Positions 46,201-61,064 of a DNA stretch of 64,000 bases are shown here, in pieces; position 1 is the first letter of the stretch, and every line of letters begins with the position of its first letter. The stretch lies in assembly GCA_003415625.1 (NCBI GenBank), contig PYIU01000001.1, positions 2,418,001 to 2,482,000 of the forward strand. Direction: 5' to 3'. Origin of the DNA: Aquanectria penicillioides (Eukaryota; Ascomycota; Sordariomycetes; Hypocreales; Nectriaceae). A program made the translations under genes and the position numbers. The notes under the pieces were generated by a model. That model ran no database searches. It was not told the DNA's origin and was given only the letters and a program-made list of their open reading frames with translations.

Positions 46201-47919
46201 ATAGTAAAATAAATAAATTAATATAAAAGAGATAAAAATAGTATAATAATTATATATAAAGCTTAACTTATAGTATATAGCTTTATGCAAAAAAAGGTAT
46301 TAATTACTAAAAGACCTTCTTCTTTACTATAAGAGCTAACTCCTAAAGAATGCTATTTGCTTATACTATATAAACTAAAAAGAAGCTATTATAAAATAAT
46401 ATAATTATAGTATACTTAAATAAAAAGCTAAAAGAAGATATTTATATTATAACCTTCCCTTTACTTAATAAGTTCTTTAAGGATCTAAAGTATAAATATT
46501 TAGCTAAAAAAGTAAGCTATAAATAAGGCATTAAATATATTATATAGTTGCTTATAGCTCTATATAGCTTTAAGTAAAGTGCCTAATAGTAGCAAAAGAA
46601 ACTAAAGAAAATACTTAATAAATTAGGCCTTAAGAGGCTATAAAGCAATACTGCAATCTATATAAATTAAATAAAGGAAATTATTATAGCTATATATATA
46701 AATAATATATTTATAGTTACTAATAATAATAAGAATATAAATACCTTTATTAATAAACTTATATAAAAAATAGAAATAAAATTACTTAAATTTTTTAAGC
46801 TCTTTTTAAATATAGCTATTATAGTAAAAGAAAATAGATTGCTTATACTATTATAAAGAGACTATATAATAAGTATCTTTAAGCAATTTAAATACCTTAA
46901 TTATAAAGCTATAAATATATTAATAAAAATAGAAACCTATTATTTAATTAAGGCAATTAATATCTCTAGTATAAAGGCTATTAGTAAAAAATATATATTA
47001 ATAGTAAGAAAAGTTAATTATCTTTTATAGTAAAGCCAGCTTAATTTAGCCTTTATATATAGTCTTTAAGTATGCTTTTTAAATAGCCTAAATAAGCAAT
47101 AATTTAAAGCTGCAAAAAGAATGCTATAATACATTAAAGAAAGCCTTAATTACTCTATCTATTATTACTGCCTTAAGGAAGAGTTATATAGCAATCTATT
47201 TAATCTTTATAGTTACTATAACTCTAATTATACTAGCTGCCTAAAGATAGTATAATTAATTAAAAAATATATATTTCTTATAAATAGAGGCCTAATTATA
47301 TAGTTTAATAAATATTAAAAGATTATAGTAAAGTCCTTAATAAAAGCTAAATACTATATATTAATAAAGGCAGTATTGCAAATTATATAAATAAAAAGCT
47401 TTATAAAGAAATTTAATAGCCTATTAATTGCTTTAATAATAATCTTTATAGATAACTAAAGCGCTATAAAGCTAATATATAACCTTAAATTCTATACCTA
47501 TATAAAGTATATTTAAGTGTAGTATTACTTTATAAAAAAGGCTATTAAAAATAGTATAGTTAAACTATAATATATCCCTTTTGCTAAAAATATTGCTAAT
47601 ATACTTATAAAGCTATTAATAGGCCTATTATACTACTCTTTTATTAATACCTTAGGATTAAGGCTAAAATTAAAAAAAGTACTATACTAAAAATACTAAA
47701 GTAAATGCAAATAGCACCTATAAAAGCTTATAGCAATGCCTTTAGCTGCAGTAAAGAAGCCTGCCCCTAGCAGTAAAAAAGTCCTACTTAAATAGATAAT
47801 TGCCCTAGCAATAAGAAAAAAATAACTCTACAATTATATAAGGAATATATATATAAAAAAGGTTAGGATAGCCTTATAATAGTACTTAAGGACAAGCCCT
47901 TAATTGGGCTTAAAGGGAG

Positions 47920-47984
47920 TGTTAATAGATATAGCGGCTAGGCAAAGGTAATCGCTACTATAGATATAGCGGCCGGCTATAAGC
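47920..47984 (+). repeat. 3' LTR fragment of Copia-1 (65 bp)
   Basis: Begins TGTTAATAG directly after the polypurine tract and aligns to the first 65 bp of the 5' LTR. It stops where the TGTTAAACC terminus of Copia-2 begins; the remainder should lie beyond the far end of Copia-2, outside the window. Confidence 0.75.
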
Positions 47985-48195
47985 TGTTAAACCTAAGGTA
48001 TCCTATATATAGGGAAACATTAGAACGCACTTTAGATTATAGAAATAAAGCTTGGAATAATTGGATAAAGGTTATATAAATACAATATAGCTCTATTAGG
48101 TCTAGCGCAACCCAACCCCTCTTTTAGAGCCTGAGCGATAAAGTAAGGCTAAAAGGGATAAGAAGAAGAAAAACAAGAATACATACAATTACACA
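47985..48195 (+). repeat. 5' LTR of Copia-2 (about 211 bp), barely RIP-mutated
   Basis: Starts TGTTAAACCTAAGG and ends ..TTACACA, fitting TG..CA ends; contains TATATATAGGG and AATAAA boxes. Its composition is normal although both sides are RIP-mutated. The partner LTR is outside the window, so the limits rest on the junction with Copia-1 and the primer-site-like sequence. Confidence 0.6.
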
Positions 48196-49040
48196 AATGG
48201 TTCGGTTCAACAATTAAGAGTCTTAAAGCTATATTTATTAGTGTAGCTATAACTATTTAATTAAGCTTTAAAAGCAAAAAACAAACTTTATATCCTAATT
48301 CTAAACTAAATATATAAAATAACCTTTAAAACCTATATTCTTAATAACCTAAATAACTAGAAAACCTTTAAATAAAGCTATAAAGTAAAAATCACTATAG
48401 AATAAATTAAGAAGCTTAAAATCCTTAAGGACTTTTTTTAGTTTAAGATTACTTAAATTTTTAAGCCTATAATGCTAATTGCTATAAGATACTTTATAAA
48501 AGAGAAAGCTAAGGCTAAAAGCTTAAGATTAAAGTTTATTTAATTAATATAAAGGGCAACTATAATAATAGAGCTACTTTTTAAAGACTAAAAACTACTA
48601 AAATATAAGCTTATAATATTTTACTATAATTAAGAAAAATATAAAATTAAAGTAAATAGAATCTATAATATTTTTAATTAAATAATAGAGAAAATAAGCC
48701 TTTATTATATTTAAATATATTTATTTATAATAAATAAAAGGAATAATAATAATAATATTATAAAATTCTATAATAACCTTAAAGCTATATATAGAATTAA
48801 TAATATACTAAAAGAAAAATAAGCTTAAAAATACTATTTTAAAGTGCTAAAATAGACTTTAAACCCTAAAATTATTTAATAAAATTAAATTATTAATTAA
48901 GAATAGTCTATAAAGATTGTAATTATAAGAAATATTACTAAAGCCTTATACTTAAATATATAGTTTATAGACTTAAAATAATACTTTAAAAGTTACTTTT
49001 AAATATTTCTTTAAATTACTAAAATATAATATAAAAATAC

Positions 49041-49423
49041 TGTATTGGTGGATAGGGACATTGGCTAAAACACACACCCTACCTAAAAGGGTATAGAATA
49101 AGTAGGTTTAGTTAAAGATCGAACAGCTTTTTTAAGCAGCTGCAAATAACTTAAAAGAGTATTAAAGCATTTAATTAAATACTTTAAAGTATCCTTTAAA
49201 GAAAAGAAAGAAAGAAAATAAAGCAAAAAGTTATAAATAAAGTAATATTATAAAGGGCTATATTAGGACTTTAATAGAGTCTAAATGTAAGGAATTTAGA
49301 ATTTTAAAAATAAAAATTAATTAAAGAAAACTGCCTATTTATTTCCTATATCTTTAAGGTCCTTTTTATCTTTTTAATTAACCTAATAATAAATTGATCT
49401 ATATTACCTTAGACTTTAATTTA
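49041..49423 (-). repeat. Gypsy-2 left LTR (3' LTR in element sense), 383 bp
   Basis: Best-preserved 5' terminus of the family, TGTATTGGTGGATAGGGACA. A purine tract (minus strand AAAAAGGGA) directly abuts its inner edge at 49424-49432, marking the 3' end of the minus-sense element. Confidence 0.93.
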
Positions 49424-52400
49424 TCCCTTTTTAGTGCCTTAATGCTTGCCTTTAAGTAGACTAAAGGTATAATATAAAAGGAAAACTTTAAGCTTAATTT
49501 ATTTAAATATAAAGAAAATCTTAAAGGAAGTATTTAATTAAATGCTTTATACCTATAATCTATTATTTAATTTACTATTATCTCCCTTTATAATCTATTT
49601 TGCTTTTAATATTTAATCTTTTTATTTTAACTTTACTATTACCTTTCTTTATAATGCAGTTTCTAATTGCAATATTAATTAATATAAAATTAATAAGTAA
49701 GAATTAAAGGTTTAAATGGCTTATAAGCAGCAGTTATAATCTTATTCTATTAGTTTACTAAAATTAATCCTTTTAGTATATAAAAGATTTAGCTCTTTAT
49801 TTAAGGGAGTTTAAAAATAGCCTATTAATTAATTTAAGGTAAATTTATTTATTTAATTCTAGCAATTATCTTTCTTTTAGTAAGGGCAATATAGTTTAAA
49901 TTGTAATTACTTTATTAAGTCTAAATAATAGCATTAATAATATTTCTAACTATAGTATTAGCAATTATAGTATAATTCCTTTTTTTGCTATATATTTAAT
50001 TAATTAAGGAATTAATAAAGGCAGTATAGAGTGCTTATAAAAACTTTATTTATTATTTTTAGTAATAAATAAATTTAAATCTATTTAATTAAATTGCTAT
50101 AAAATAGCTAATTTAAATAAAAGTATCTATTAAATTAATTAAATTAATTTAATTATTTGCCCTTTACTTAAGGAATTAATAAATATTTAATTAAATGCAT
50201 TAAAATAAATAGATATATTTTAGTTAATTTAAATTTCTTTTTTAAATATACTTAATTAAGCAATACTTATATAAATTAATAAGCTAATAGGCAATTTATA
50301 TAAAGACTAAATAAGTTTAATTATTAATTTAGGCTTAATAGTAAATTTAAAGGCAAGAGTCTTAAACTTAAGGTATAGACTATAAAGGTAAATTGCTTTA
50401 ATGCTTTAACTTTAGTAGTTTAGGGCTTATTTAAAACCTTTTTCTTTATTATTACTTAAGGTAATAATAACTTTAGTAGATTTATTAATCTTAGCGGGAA
50501 ATCTATTTATTATTTAATACCTATAGGTTTAATAGCATTTAATTAAATTATTAGCTAAAGAATAATAAGGCAATTAAAGGCCTAATAGTAAAGGTAGACT
50601 TATTTAATAGCTATTACTTTAGAGATTAAGTAGCTTTAGGATAATTTAATATTTATTTCTAAAAGTTTAATAATTAATTTCTTTTTAGCTTATTATATAG
50701 TAATCTTTTAGATTAATATAGAGCTATTAAGTATTAAAAGAACTATTTTAAAATCTTAAAATATAAATAGATTTTTAGGTTCTAATAAATTCTATAAGCT
50801 TATATTAATTAAAGAACTTTCTATTAGCAATATTAAATTTATTAAAAATAATAGTATTAATAAAGTTTTATATTTAATTAGTATTTAAAGCATTTAATTA
50901 AATACTTTTTCTTTATTTATGCTTAATAAGAACTTAATTATAGTGCATTAATGCTAAAAGGGGATTATTAATAGTATTATATTTACTATTAAAAATTAAA
51001 GGCTAAGTTATAAGGCATTTAATAATTAAAGTTTTAATAAATTTAATTATTCTATAAATATTAAAGAAGAGAAGGAAAGCACTTAAAAAGCTATATTTTT
51101 AATTTTTAGCTTACTTAATAATAGATATAATAAAAACTAAAAAATTATAGAGCAGCCCTATTTTAATTATAATTTCCTTTTATGCTATAATAAGTGCAAT
51201 AGCTTATTTATTTTAAAGGATATTAATAGTATTATAAATAATTAAATGCTTTAACTATCTATCCTAAATAAAAAAGCTTTAATAGATAGCATTAGTAAAG
51301 TAAGTAAAGCTAATTAATAGCCTTTTATTATATATTGCTTATTAGAACTCTATAGGTATAAAACCAATTAAATATTTAGTCTTTTTAATATTTATTTCTT
51401 TTAGTAAAAGCTTATAAAAGAAGCTTTTTTGCTTTTATTTATTCTTTTTAATCTTAATGCTTATAATTAAAAGATTGGTTTAGTAAATTGTAAGAATATT
51501 AGTAAATCTATAAGTAAGGGTAGTAAGAAGAGCTTAAATACTAAAGTTTAAGGCTATTTCCTTTTTCTATAGATTTTTAAATAAGTTCTATAGATTTTAA
51601 CAATAGAATATTTAGGCTTAGTAAAAGTTAAAAAGGAAGTCTCTAAAGCAATTAATATTAGCAAGCTAAAAATTTAAATCGCTTTTATTACCTAAAATAG
51701 ACCAAGTTTTTAACTTATTAAACTAATAATCTTAATTTATTTAAGGGTAAAATAGTATAAATTAATTATTAAGTAATTAATTAAATATTTTAATAGTATT
51801 TTCTTTACTAAAAGTAAAGAAATCTTTAATTTTGCCTTTATTTTAGATAACTCCTTTAGCTATATAAAGGTCTTTATTTAGCATTAAAAATTGCACCTTT
51901 AAAGTAGTTATACTTAAGGTTGCTTTCTTTAGCCCTATTATAGAATAGAGTAAAGGTTAATAAAGGGTTTAAAAGCTTATAATTAAATGCTTATAACTTA
52001 AAAGATAAAGATTATTAGTATTTTATAGGTATTATAAATAAAGTTAAAGTAATATAACTTACTGTAAAATTATTAAAAGAAAGGAAAGAGTTATAGGCAT
52101 AAAGTAAATTAATATAACTTAAGTGCCTTTATTTTTAGTTTAATATTATTTAAATGAATTACTATTTTAATATTTATATATATATAAATACTAATAAGTT
52201 TCTTAAAATAGTATACTTTTTAATATTTAATAAGAATTTTATTAATATTTAGTTTTTACTTTAAATCTTAAGGGTTAATTTTTTATTTATTATAAAAGCA
52301 TTGTATTAGCCCCTCTTTCTATTTCTTTCTTTTTAGCTTATTATTCTTTATTTCCTTAATTCTTTTATACCTTTAGTTATTACTACAATTTTCATTTTTT

Positions 52401-54240
52401 ATTTTATAATAGCTTTATATTGCAATAAGCTTAAGTCTTTTGCCTTTATACCTTATAATTATCTCCTTAATATATACAATCTTACTATTAGCTATATTTA
52501 GGCTTTTAAATTCTTTTATTAATACTCTATTTATTAGTATATCTATAATAGTTTCTTCTATAAGGCTTTAATTAATGCTATTAATATTGCTATTAAATAA
52601 TTAATAAATACCTCTTTTTGCATTACTTTTTAACTATTATTTTTATTTAATAATTAATTAAATATTTTTAGATTTAGTAATACTTTAATATTTAGATTTA
52701 TAGCTTTTAAGCTCTTAATTAATTTAGCTAGCCCTTATATATTGAAATTGCCTTTAAGGAAAATAGTAAATAGATTAATTATAAACTTACTTAATAGTTT
52801 ATTTTATAGTTACTATTTTATAATTTAATACTTTATTTTAAAGTAGATTTTTTTTTTAGCACTAACTTTAGTCTATATATATCTCTATAGAATAGGCTTA
52901 TTTAATAAAGTATTTCTTAATTTAATTGCTAATTTGCCTTAAGTATATTAAGGCATTTATTATTGCCTTTATTAAATATATTAACCCCTTTATATATTAT
53001 AAATGCATTTAATTATATACTTTTATAGTTTCTACCTATAATAAATACATTTTTATTCCCTTTATATATATATTTTAGTATTAAATTATATAGATAGCTA
53101 TTATATTAATTATATTTAAAATAGTTAATTTAAATGCAAATAAAGCTTTCTTTATAGATATTAATTAAAGGGTTTTTATAAAGGCCCTTATAACTTTCCT
53201 TTAAATAGTATAAATACTATTAATAAGTTTATTTAGCTATTAACTTTTGCAGTAGATTTTCTTAGGCTAATTACTTGCCTATAAATTGTATATAATTTTC
53301 CTATTAGTAATATAGCTAATAATTGCTAGTTAATTAAATAGATATAAAAAGTATTTAATTAAAAGTATAAAATAGATTTTAATTAATAAAAATAATAATC
53401 TTTAGCTTATCTTTTAGTATAGATTAGCTAAATATAATTTTTAATTTATTAATAATAGTTTAATAAATAAAAAATAGCACTATAAAGCAATTAATTAAGT
53501 ATTTTTATATCCTTTAAGGCTATTACTATTATTATATTATTTTAATAACCTTAAAACTTAATTTCTATTAAATATATTTAGATTTTTAAATTTTTTATAA
53601 ATATTAATATTTTATTTTTTACTATTTTTTATACATTTTTATCTATTTTTAAATAATTTTAATTCTTTTGCTATAATTTTTAGGCATTTTTATTTTATTT
53701 TTATTAATTTTTAGTATAATTTTTAAAGTTTTTAAATAGATTTTTAAAGGATTTTTAGGGATTTTTAGCATTTTTTTAAGGTTTTTAGCTAATTTTTAAT
53801 TATTTTTATTTAGTTTTATTTAATTTTATTATTCTTTTGCTTATCTTTAATTGCTTTTTATTTTACTTTTTTACTTTATTTTAAGCAGTTTATTTTTTTT
53901 TAATATAGTATTAATTTTAATATTTTTACTTTTTTTTTTTAACCTTTAATACCTTTTCCTTAATAGCAATCTAGCTATTTTTAGCTTAATGCTATTACTA
54001 ACTATTTAATTAATTGCTTATTATATTTTAGTATTGCATTTATTAATTGCTATTTATCTTTAGAATTTAAACTTTAATAATCTCTTTAGGCTTAATATAG
54101 ATATATATTATAGTATTATTATTTAAGCTTTTTATAGCATTTAAATTAAGTTTATTTTATTCTTACTATTTTATAGATTTAATTTATATTTAATTAAATG
54201 CTTTCCTTTCTTTTCTTACCTTTAGTAGTACTTTTTAATT
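49424..54240 (-). other. Gypsy-2 post-pol region of unknown content (about 4.8 kb)
   Basis: Counterpart of 31217-36050. On the minus strand around 52350-52900 a frame with only RIP-type stops is visible, Lys/Ile/Leu/Asn-rich after mutation. No domain recognised. Confidence 0.5.
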
Positions 54241-57200
54241 TATACTAAAAGTCTCTTTATTATCCTTATTTACTCACTATTTATCCTTATTCTTTATAAA
54301 CTTTTTTAATTAATTACTATAAATTGTATTAAAAAGCTTAACTCTATTTATAGTATTAAGAATATAACTTTTTATCTTATTAAATGCATTAGCAATTCTA
54401 TAAAGGCCTAATTAATATAGCTTTATCTTTATAATATAAAATATATCTTTTTAATTTTATATATTATACTAAAGAACTAAATCTTTAATAGCAAAAGGCT
54501 CTTTATGCAGTCTATACTAATTCTTTTTAGTCTTTCTATTAGTAATTAATCTTTAGAATATAGTTATTTATTGCCTAGCTTTTTTTATATCTTTTTGCTT
54601 TTACTTTAGGATTTTAATCCTTTACTTAAATAAGTCTTTAGTAAAGGTTATATTATTCTATTTAATTAAATACTATATAAGCACTTTTACTTCTAGAGAA
54701 AGGACTAGCTCCTATCTATAAAGTAAATAAAAAAGTAATCTTTTATATAAAGCATAAATAGCTACTCTTTTAGCCAATAAAGCTATTAGTAAAATATCTA
54801 TTTATTTTCCTTTTTCTTTACTCTTTTTCTTTAGGAAACTTATTATAGTAGTATAACTACCTTTAATAAGTCTATTTGCTTTAAGGTTATAAGTAAAAGT
54901 ATTAATAATTTCTATATTAAGGCTATTAAGATCTTTAGGAATCTCTTTTATAATCTCTTTTTTATTATTAATAATTACTTTTTTTAGCATTTTATATTAA
55001 TAATGCAGTTTTTTAAGGAATTTTATAATATAATAACTATTTAATTTTAGGATTAGCTTAGCCTTTATCTATTTATAAAGATTGCATTTAGCTTTTAGTA
55101 TAAATTTAAATTTTTTATTAAAAGATATATATTATCTATTAAAATAAATCTTTATTATTAAGTAAATAGGCTTAATAGATATAAAGGCTTCTATTAGTCT
55201 TTAGGGAATATATATTTAATATATTAGGCATTGCCTAATAGCTTTTATAATGCTCTTTTTTATACTTTATTAATAGTACCTTTTAAAGAGAAATATATAA
55301 ATAGCATTATAACTATAATGCCCTTTATTAATATAATATAATTTAATTAAATTCTTTTAAATATCTTCCTTTTCTATAATTAATCTTAAGTTGCCTCTCT
55401 ATTTCTTAGCCTTAATCTATAAGTAGCTACCTTTTATAAAGTGTTTTTTAGCCTTTAGCTATAAGCATTAGTAATTCTATAGGGTAATACCTATTAGCCT
55501 TTTTAATAAAAGTAAGTATTCTTTTAATTGCAATAAAAGTCTATTATAATTCTTTCTTAACTCTATTAGTTTATCCTTAATTTTAATAATATTAAAATAA
55601 GCATTAATAAACTCTTTAATATTACCTTTAGCCTTTTAGTCTATTTAATTAAATGCTTTTAGACCTTTTTTAAATAGCCTATTAACTATATTATTTTTAT
55701 TTTTAGAAATATATTAAATAGTAAAGTTAAATAATAGAATATAATTAATCTATTAAATAACTATTGCATTAAGGATATTACTAGCCCTACTATTAAGCTA
55801 ATAGACTAAAACTTAAGAATCTATCTCTAAAATAAAGGGCAATCTATATATATAGCTATAAAGGTATTTAATTCTATATAATATGCCCTTATATTTAAGT
55901 TTAATAGCATTATACTTTTATTTTATAGAAGTCTAAAGACTAGATTTATACTTTATTAAATGCCTTTTTCCCTTTATTATTTATATTAATATTGCATTTT
56001 AGCCTTTTTTACTAATATTAATTATAAGAATAATTTTTTTAGATCCTTTAGAAAGGTTTAATATTGCTAAAATAAAAGTAAAAATTATCTTTTTTTTAAA
56101 AACCGCTATAGTATTAGCTTATTCTTTACTCTATATTTATATAGTATCCTTCCTTAATAATTAAATAAAAAGTCTAGTAATTTAAGTATATTTTTTAACT
56201 TAAATTTAATAGTAGCCTATAATTTCTAAAAATACTTTAACCTATTTTAGGTTATAGTATCTTTTCTATTTATTAATCTTAATTACTTTTTTCTTTATTA
56301 GCTGCCTTTTAGCTATATTATATAAGTATTTAATAATAACTATAATATATTAATAGAACTTTAACTTCCCTATAGAAATTATACACTTAAATAGCTTAAT
56401 GTTTAAAAGAGTTTTATTTAAATTAATTAAATGCTTTAGGATAAATTTCTATATATTAAAGAGCACCTTCTTTCTATTATATTTAATCTTTAGTTCTTTA
56501 ATAGCAATATTATTTAAGAAGGCTTAATAGACTTTTAGTAATAAATTAAAGAGGATTTTAATTATAATCCTTAAAAACTATACTATTAAATTAATTCCTT
56601 CTTATAGTAAGGTATATATCCTAAGAAGCCCTAATAGTATATTAAAAGTTATTAAATCTTAACTTTCCTTTATTAAAGAAATTTAATTATATTTTAAAAA
56701 GAAATCTAAAAGAGTTAGGATTTTATACATTTTAAATTCAACTAAAAATTTATTAGCTTCTAAAAGAATTAATCCATTCTATATTATATATATATTATAT
56801 TTTTTAGCTAAATTAATTAAGTAAAGTTTACTATTCTTTTTTACTACTAATATATATAGGTTTTAATAGGCAATATAAAACTCTTAAAGGATTCCTTTTT
56901 TTATTTAAGTTTTTAATAACTTAATAACCTTCTTTTTTAATCCTTTAGAGATTAAAATATTTCCTATTTATTAGGCTTTATATTTAATTATTTTAATAAT
57001 CTATAAAGAGGCTACTTTAGGGTTTAATCTTCTATACTCCTTAAAATCTTAAGTAAGTACTACTTCTTTATTATAAAGAATTTCCAAAAAAATACTTTTC
57101 TTTTTATTAATAAAGATCCCTTTTATTTAATTAATTACTTTCTAAAGTCTTTCTTTATATAGCCTTAATCCTTTAGCTATTTTAAAGAACTTAAGTATTA

Positions 57201-60200
57201 AAAGCTTTAAGTACTTAAACTTCTCTTTAAGGTCTCTCTTTACTTCCTTTTACCTTTTTTTCTTTTAATATAAATCCCCTTTAGGGATAGATCTATTTAA
57301 TAAAATATTATCTTTAGAATATATTTTATTAGCTTTTTATTTATATATTATATTAATAAGTGCTACCTTCTCTTTTTAATATATAGCTAATTATAGCTTC
57401 TTTTTTACCTTTATTACCTCTATATAGTTAACCTTTAATTAATTCCTAACTATTAATTAAATTATTGCTTTTACTAATACTTTATTTAACTATTTAATTA
57501 AATGCTTATTATTATTTTCTTTTAGACCCTATAATTCTATTAATCTAAAAGAACTTTAGGAATTTATCTTTAATTGCCTTAAGTAGTTTCTATACTTCTT
57601 AAGGCATTTTATTTAATATTTTTAGTAGTAAGTATAATAATCTTAATTAAGCTAAATTAATATTATAGAAGTATTTCTCCTTTTAGAGATATATAATTAA
57701 ATGTAACTTTAGTAGCCTTAATAAAAAGCATTCTTAAAATAAAAGAAATAGAAATATATTCTTTTAGAGCAATATAGAATCTTTATACTATTTAAATATT
57801 TTTAAAAAATAGCTTAATATTTACTTCTTTATGCATTTAGATTTAATTATTAAAGTAAAATATAGTAAAAGCTTTTATAGGCTTTACTTTTAGCTTGCAT
57901 TTTTATGCTATTTTATTAAAGATAATATTTCCTTTTAACTTAAAATTTACTAAAGTTTTTTAAGTTATTTTATTAGGGTTACTTAACTTTACTTAAATTT
58001 TTAGCAATTTTTAGCATTAGGCTAAAGTTCTTTAATGCTATTAGTTTAGAATGTTTATATAAACTATTAAATGCATTTAATTAAATATAACTTTTCCCTT
58101 TTTAGTTATTATATAGCTAATATTAACTTTATTAATATTTCTTTAATCCTTAATAAAGTATTTTTTAGGCAATAATATATAATAAGGTTTAGATTCTTTT
58201 TTAATTAATATACTATTAATACTATACTATTTAGTAATATAGTTAAAGTACTTCTTTAAAAATATTGCTTTTAGATTATTAATTGTAATTAAATTAGCAG
58301 CTTATTAGATCTATCTCTTTTTAAGTAAAGGTTTAGATTTTACCTATTTAATTTCTTTTATTCCCTTTATATAATTAGAAACTATCTTTAAGATATTATT
58401 ACTTAAGGGAAGGTTAAGGGTAATTAAGTCCTTAATGGTTATTTAAACTTTTAATCTTATTACCTTTTTATAAATTTATTTCCTTATTTAAATAACCTTA
58501 AGCATTTAATTAAAAGCATTTTAATCCTTTTCTTTAAGGATAATATTAGCAATCTCTTTATTTTTAATAAGTTCTCTATTTATAATTTAAATAAAAGATT
58601 AAATTCCCTTTTCCTTTTTTTAATTAATTAATTTCTCTTTTAATTTTACTTTTATGCATTTTATAGTATTAGTTTCTAATATAATATTAGCAATAAAAGG
58701 GTTATTAATTAATTCTATAGCTTAATTATTAATAAAAATGCAATTAACTTTAGGTTTTTAGATCTTATTAAAGGAATTCCTATTAAATATTAAAGAGCTA
58801 TACTTTAGTTAGTTAATATACCTAAAGAAGTCTTTAATTAAATGCTTTTCTTTTTTAGCAACCTACTATTTCTATGCATTTAGCTTATTTACTATTATAA
58901 CCTTAGCTTAGCTATAAATCTTAAAGGTAAAGAATTTTAGGATCTATAAAATAACTATTTTTCTTATTTCTCCTTTAATAGCAAGCTTATATATTAGTTT
59001 TAAGGGTAATAAGAGTTCCTATTGCTTTATTTAAATAAAGCTAGTATTGCTATTATAGTTTATAAATTCCCTTTTTCTATCTTCTATAAGAAGTAGGCAA
59101 TAGTTTAGAAAATGCCTTACTTTTATATAATAGAAGCACTTTAGATCCCTATTATAATTTATATTAATATAGAAGTTATAATAGAGATATATATAATTAA
59201 ATTCTTTTACTTAATTAAGGTTATTTTTAATTAATAATAATAATTTTATTTTTAGTTAATTAATCTTTTAGTATATAATCCTCTTTAATTTCTATAATTT
59301 ATTTATAATATTTTAGGCTATATTAATTTATAGCTTTTTTATTCCTTTAGTAAAAAGACTTAATTTCTCTTTTAAACTTTAAATAGGGTTAAGGAACTTA
59401 AGCTCTTAATGCTAAAGCTAATTTTAATAAGCAAAAGGTTTTTTAGTTTTCTTAAAATATCTAAAGTTATTATTCTTCCTTTCTATCTAAAAGATTTAGA
59501 TTTCTTTTTTAGCATTAAGAAAGTTCTTAATTAATTTAATTATCTCTTTATACTTTATTATTCTTAAGGTATTTAAATATTTCCCTTTCTATTAATAGAT
59601 ATTAATAATAATATTTTTTAGTATAGTATTATAGATAGCCTAAGCCTATATTATAAAAGCCTTTTAGCTAATAGAATCTACTTTTCTATTAAATTAAATA
59701 TACTTTATAAGCTACTAAAGGATAACTCTATACTCTATAGATTAAATTAAAGTTATATTTATTTACTAGAGTTTATTTTTAAGTAGATTTAATTAATTTA
59801 AATTTTAGTACTTAAAGGTTTCTAAAAGGTTCTGCTTTATAGTAGCTTAATTATTGCCTTTTAGTAAGTTTATAATATCTTAAGATACTTTAAAGGTTAT
59901 ATAGTATATAAGAGCTTTACTCTTTATACTATTTATAACTCTTTAATTAATTATAAATCTATTATATAATCTAAAGAAATATATAATATTCCTTTTATTA
60001 AAAATTATATTAAGCAATTAAATAAAAGTAATAGTTATTTTTATTATTTTAGCTAATATATTTAATTTATTTTTTTAGGAATATTAGTATTAATAGTATT
60101 AATTAACTTAAAAAGAATAGTTAAAGATTATTAATTATATTAATTCCCTTTACTTTTAATAGGGCTTAAGGGGTTTAATTATATTTAATTAAATATTCTT

Positions 60201-61064
60201 TTTGTTTTTTTATTTAAGAGCATTAATAAATTATAGTTATTAGAATTCCTATAATAAATATTTTAGTATATATATATAAAGGAGTATAGGCTAGCTGCCT
60301 AACTCCTAAAGTTATAAGTTATAATAAAATAATATATATATATAATAAAAATAAAATAATAAAATAAATTAAAATATATATTAAAATAATTAGAAAAAAT
60401 AAAGAAAAGGGATAGTAGTATTATATTTAGTAAGGCTTTATTTTAATGAATTTAAACTAGCTTTTTAAAGTTAATAATAATAAATAAAATAGCTAATTAA
60501 AATAGTAATAAATATATATATATACCTTTTAGCTAAAGTCTAAAAATTAATAAAAATAATAAAAATTTTCTATTCCCTATAATTAATTAAAGGTTAAGTA
60601 ATTTTCTTTTTTCTTTTTCTTTTTCTTTTTTAATCTATAAATTAAGCTTTTAGCAGTTTTAAGTATACTTTAATATTTAAAAGTATTTAATTAAATGCTT
60701 ATATATTATTTACACTATTATTTTACTTTATATGCCTTTATACTAATATATTAGCACTATATTAGGTTATTGAATTTTTCTATATATTTGCCTTAACTAT
60801 AATAATAGGTTTTCTTTTTCTAAAATGCAAACTTATATTAGTATCTTTACTTACTTTTAGTATTATTTTTAATTTTAATGCCTTTTGTTTTTATAGAAGT
60901 AATAGGTTTTTTAGTATTTAGAAATTCCTAGATCTTTATAATTAATTGTCTACTACTTCTTTAGGTTCTTAATAATAGCTTAAAAGTATTATTAAAAAGT
61001 TTAATTAAATACTTTAATGTCTTTTTAAATAACTTAAAGGCTTCTCCCTACTATAACCTCTAAA

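Larger units (their letters stand above)
30224..47984 (+). mobile_element. Copia-1: Ty1/Copia LTR retrotransposon, RIP-mutated, interrupted by Gypsy-1, 3' LTR truncated
   Basis: The 5' LTR starts at 30224; the body resumes at 43260 after Gypsy-1 and ends with a polypurine tract (AAAGGGAG, 47912-47919) before a 65-bp piece of the 3' LTR. Reading TAA/TAG as mutated CAA/CAG, Copia landmarks appear in order on the + strand: a CCHC zinc knuckle at 44175-44216 (its second Cys and His now Tyr), the protease DSGA region near 44628-44640, integrase near 45200, reverse transcriptase ALYGLKQS-like region near 46560 and the YVDD box at 46695-46706 (now YINN), and the RNase H DNQSAI region near 47451-47470. 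Dozens of stops make it inactive. The order protease-integrase-RT-RNase H is the Copia order. Confidence 0.88.
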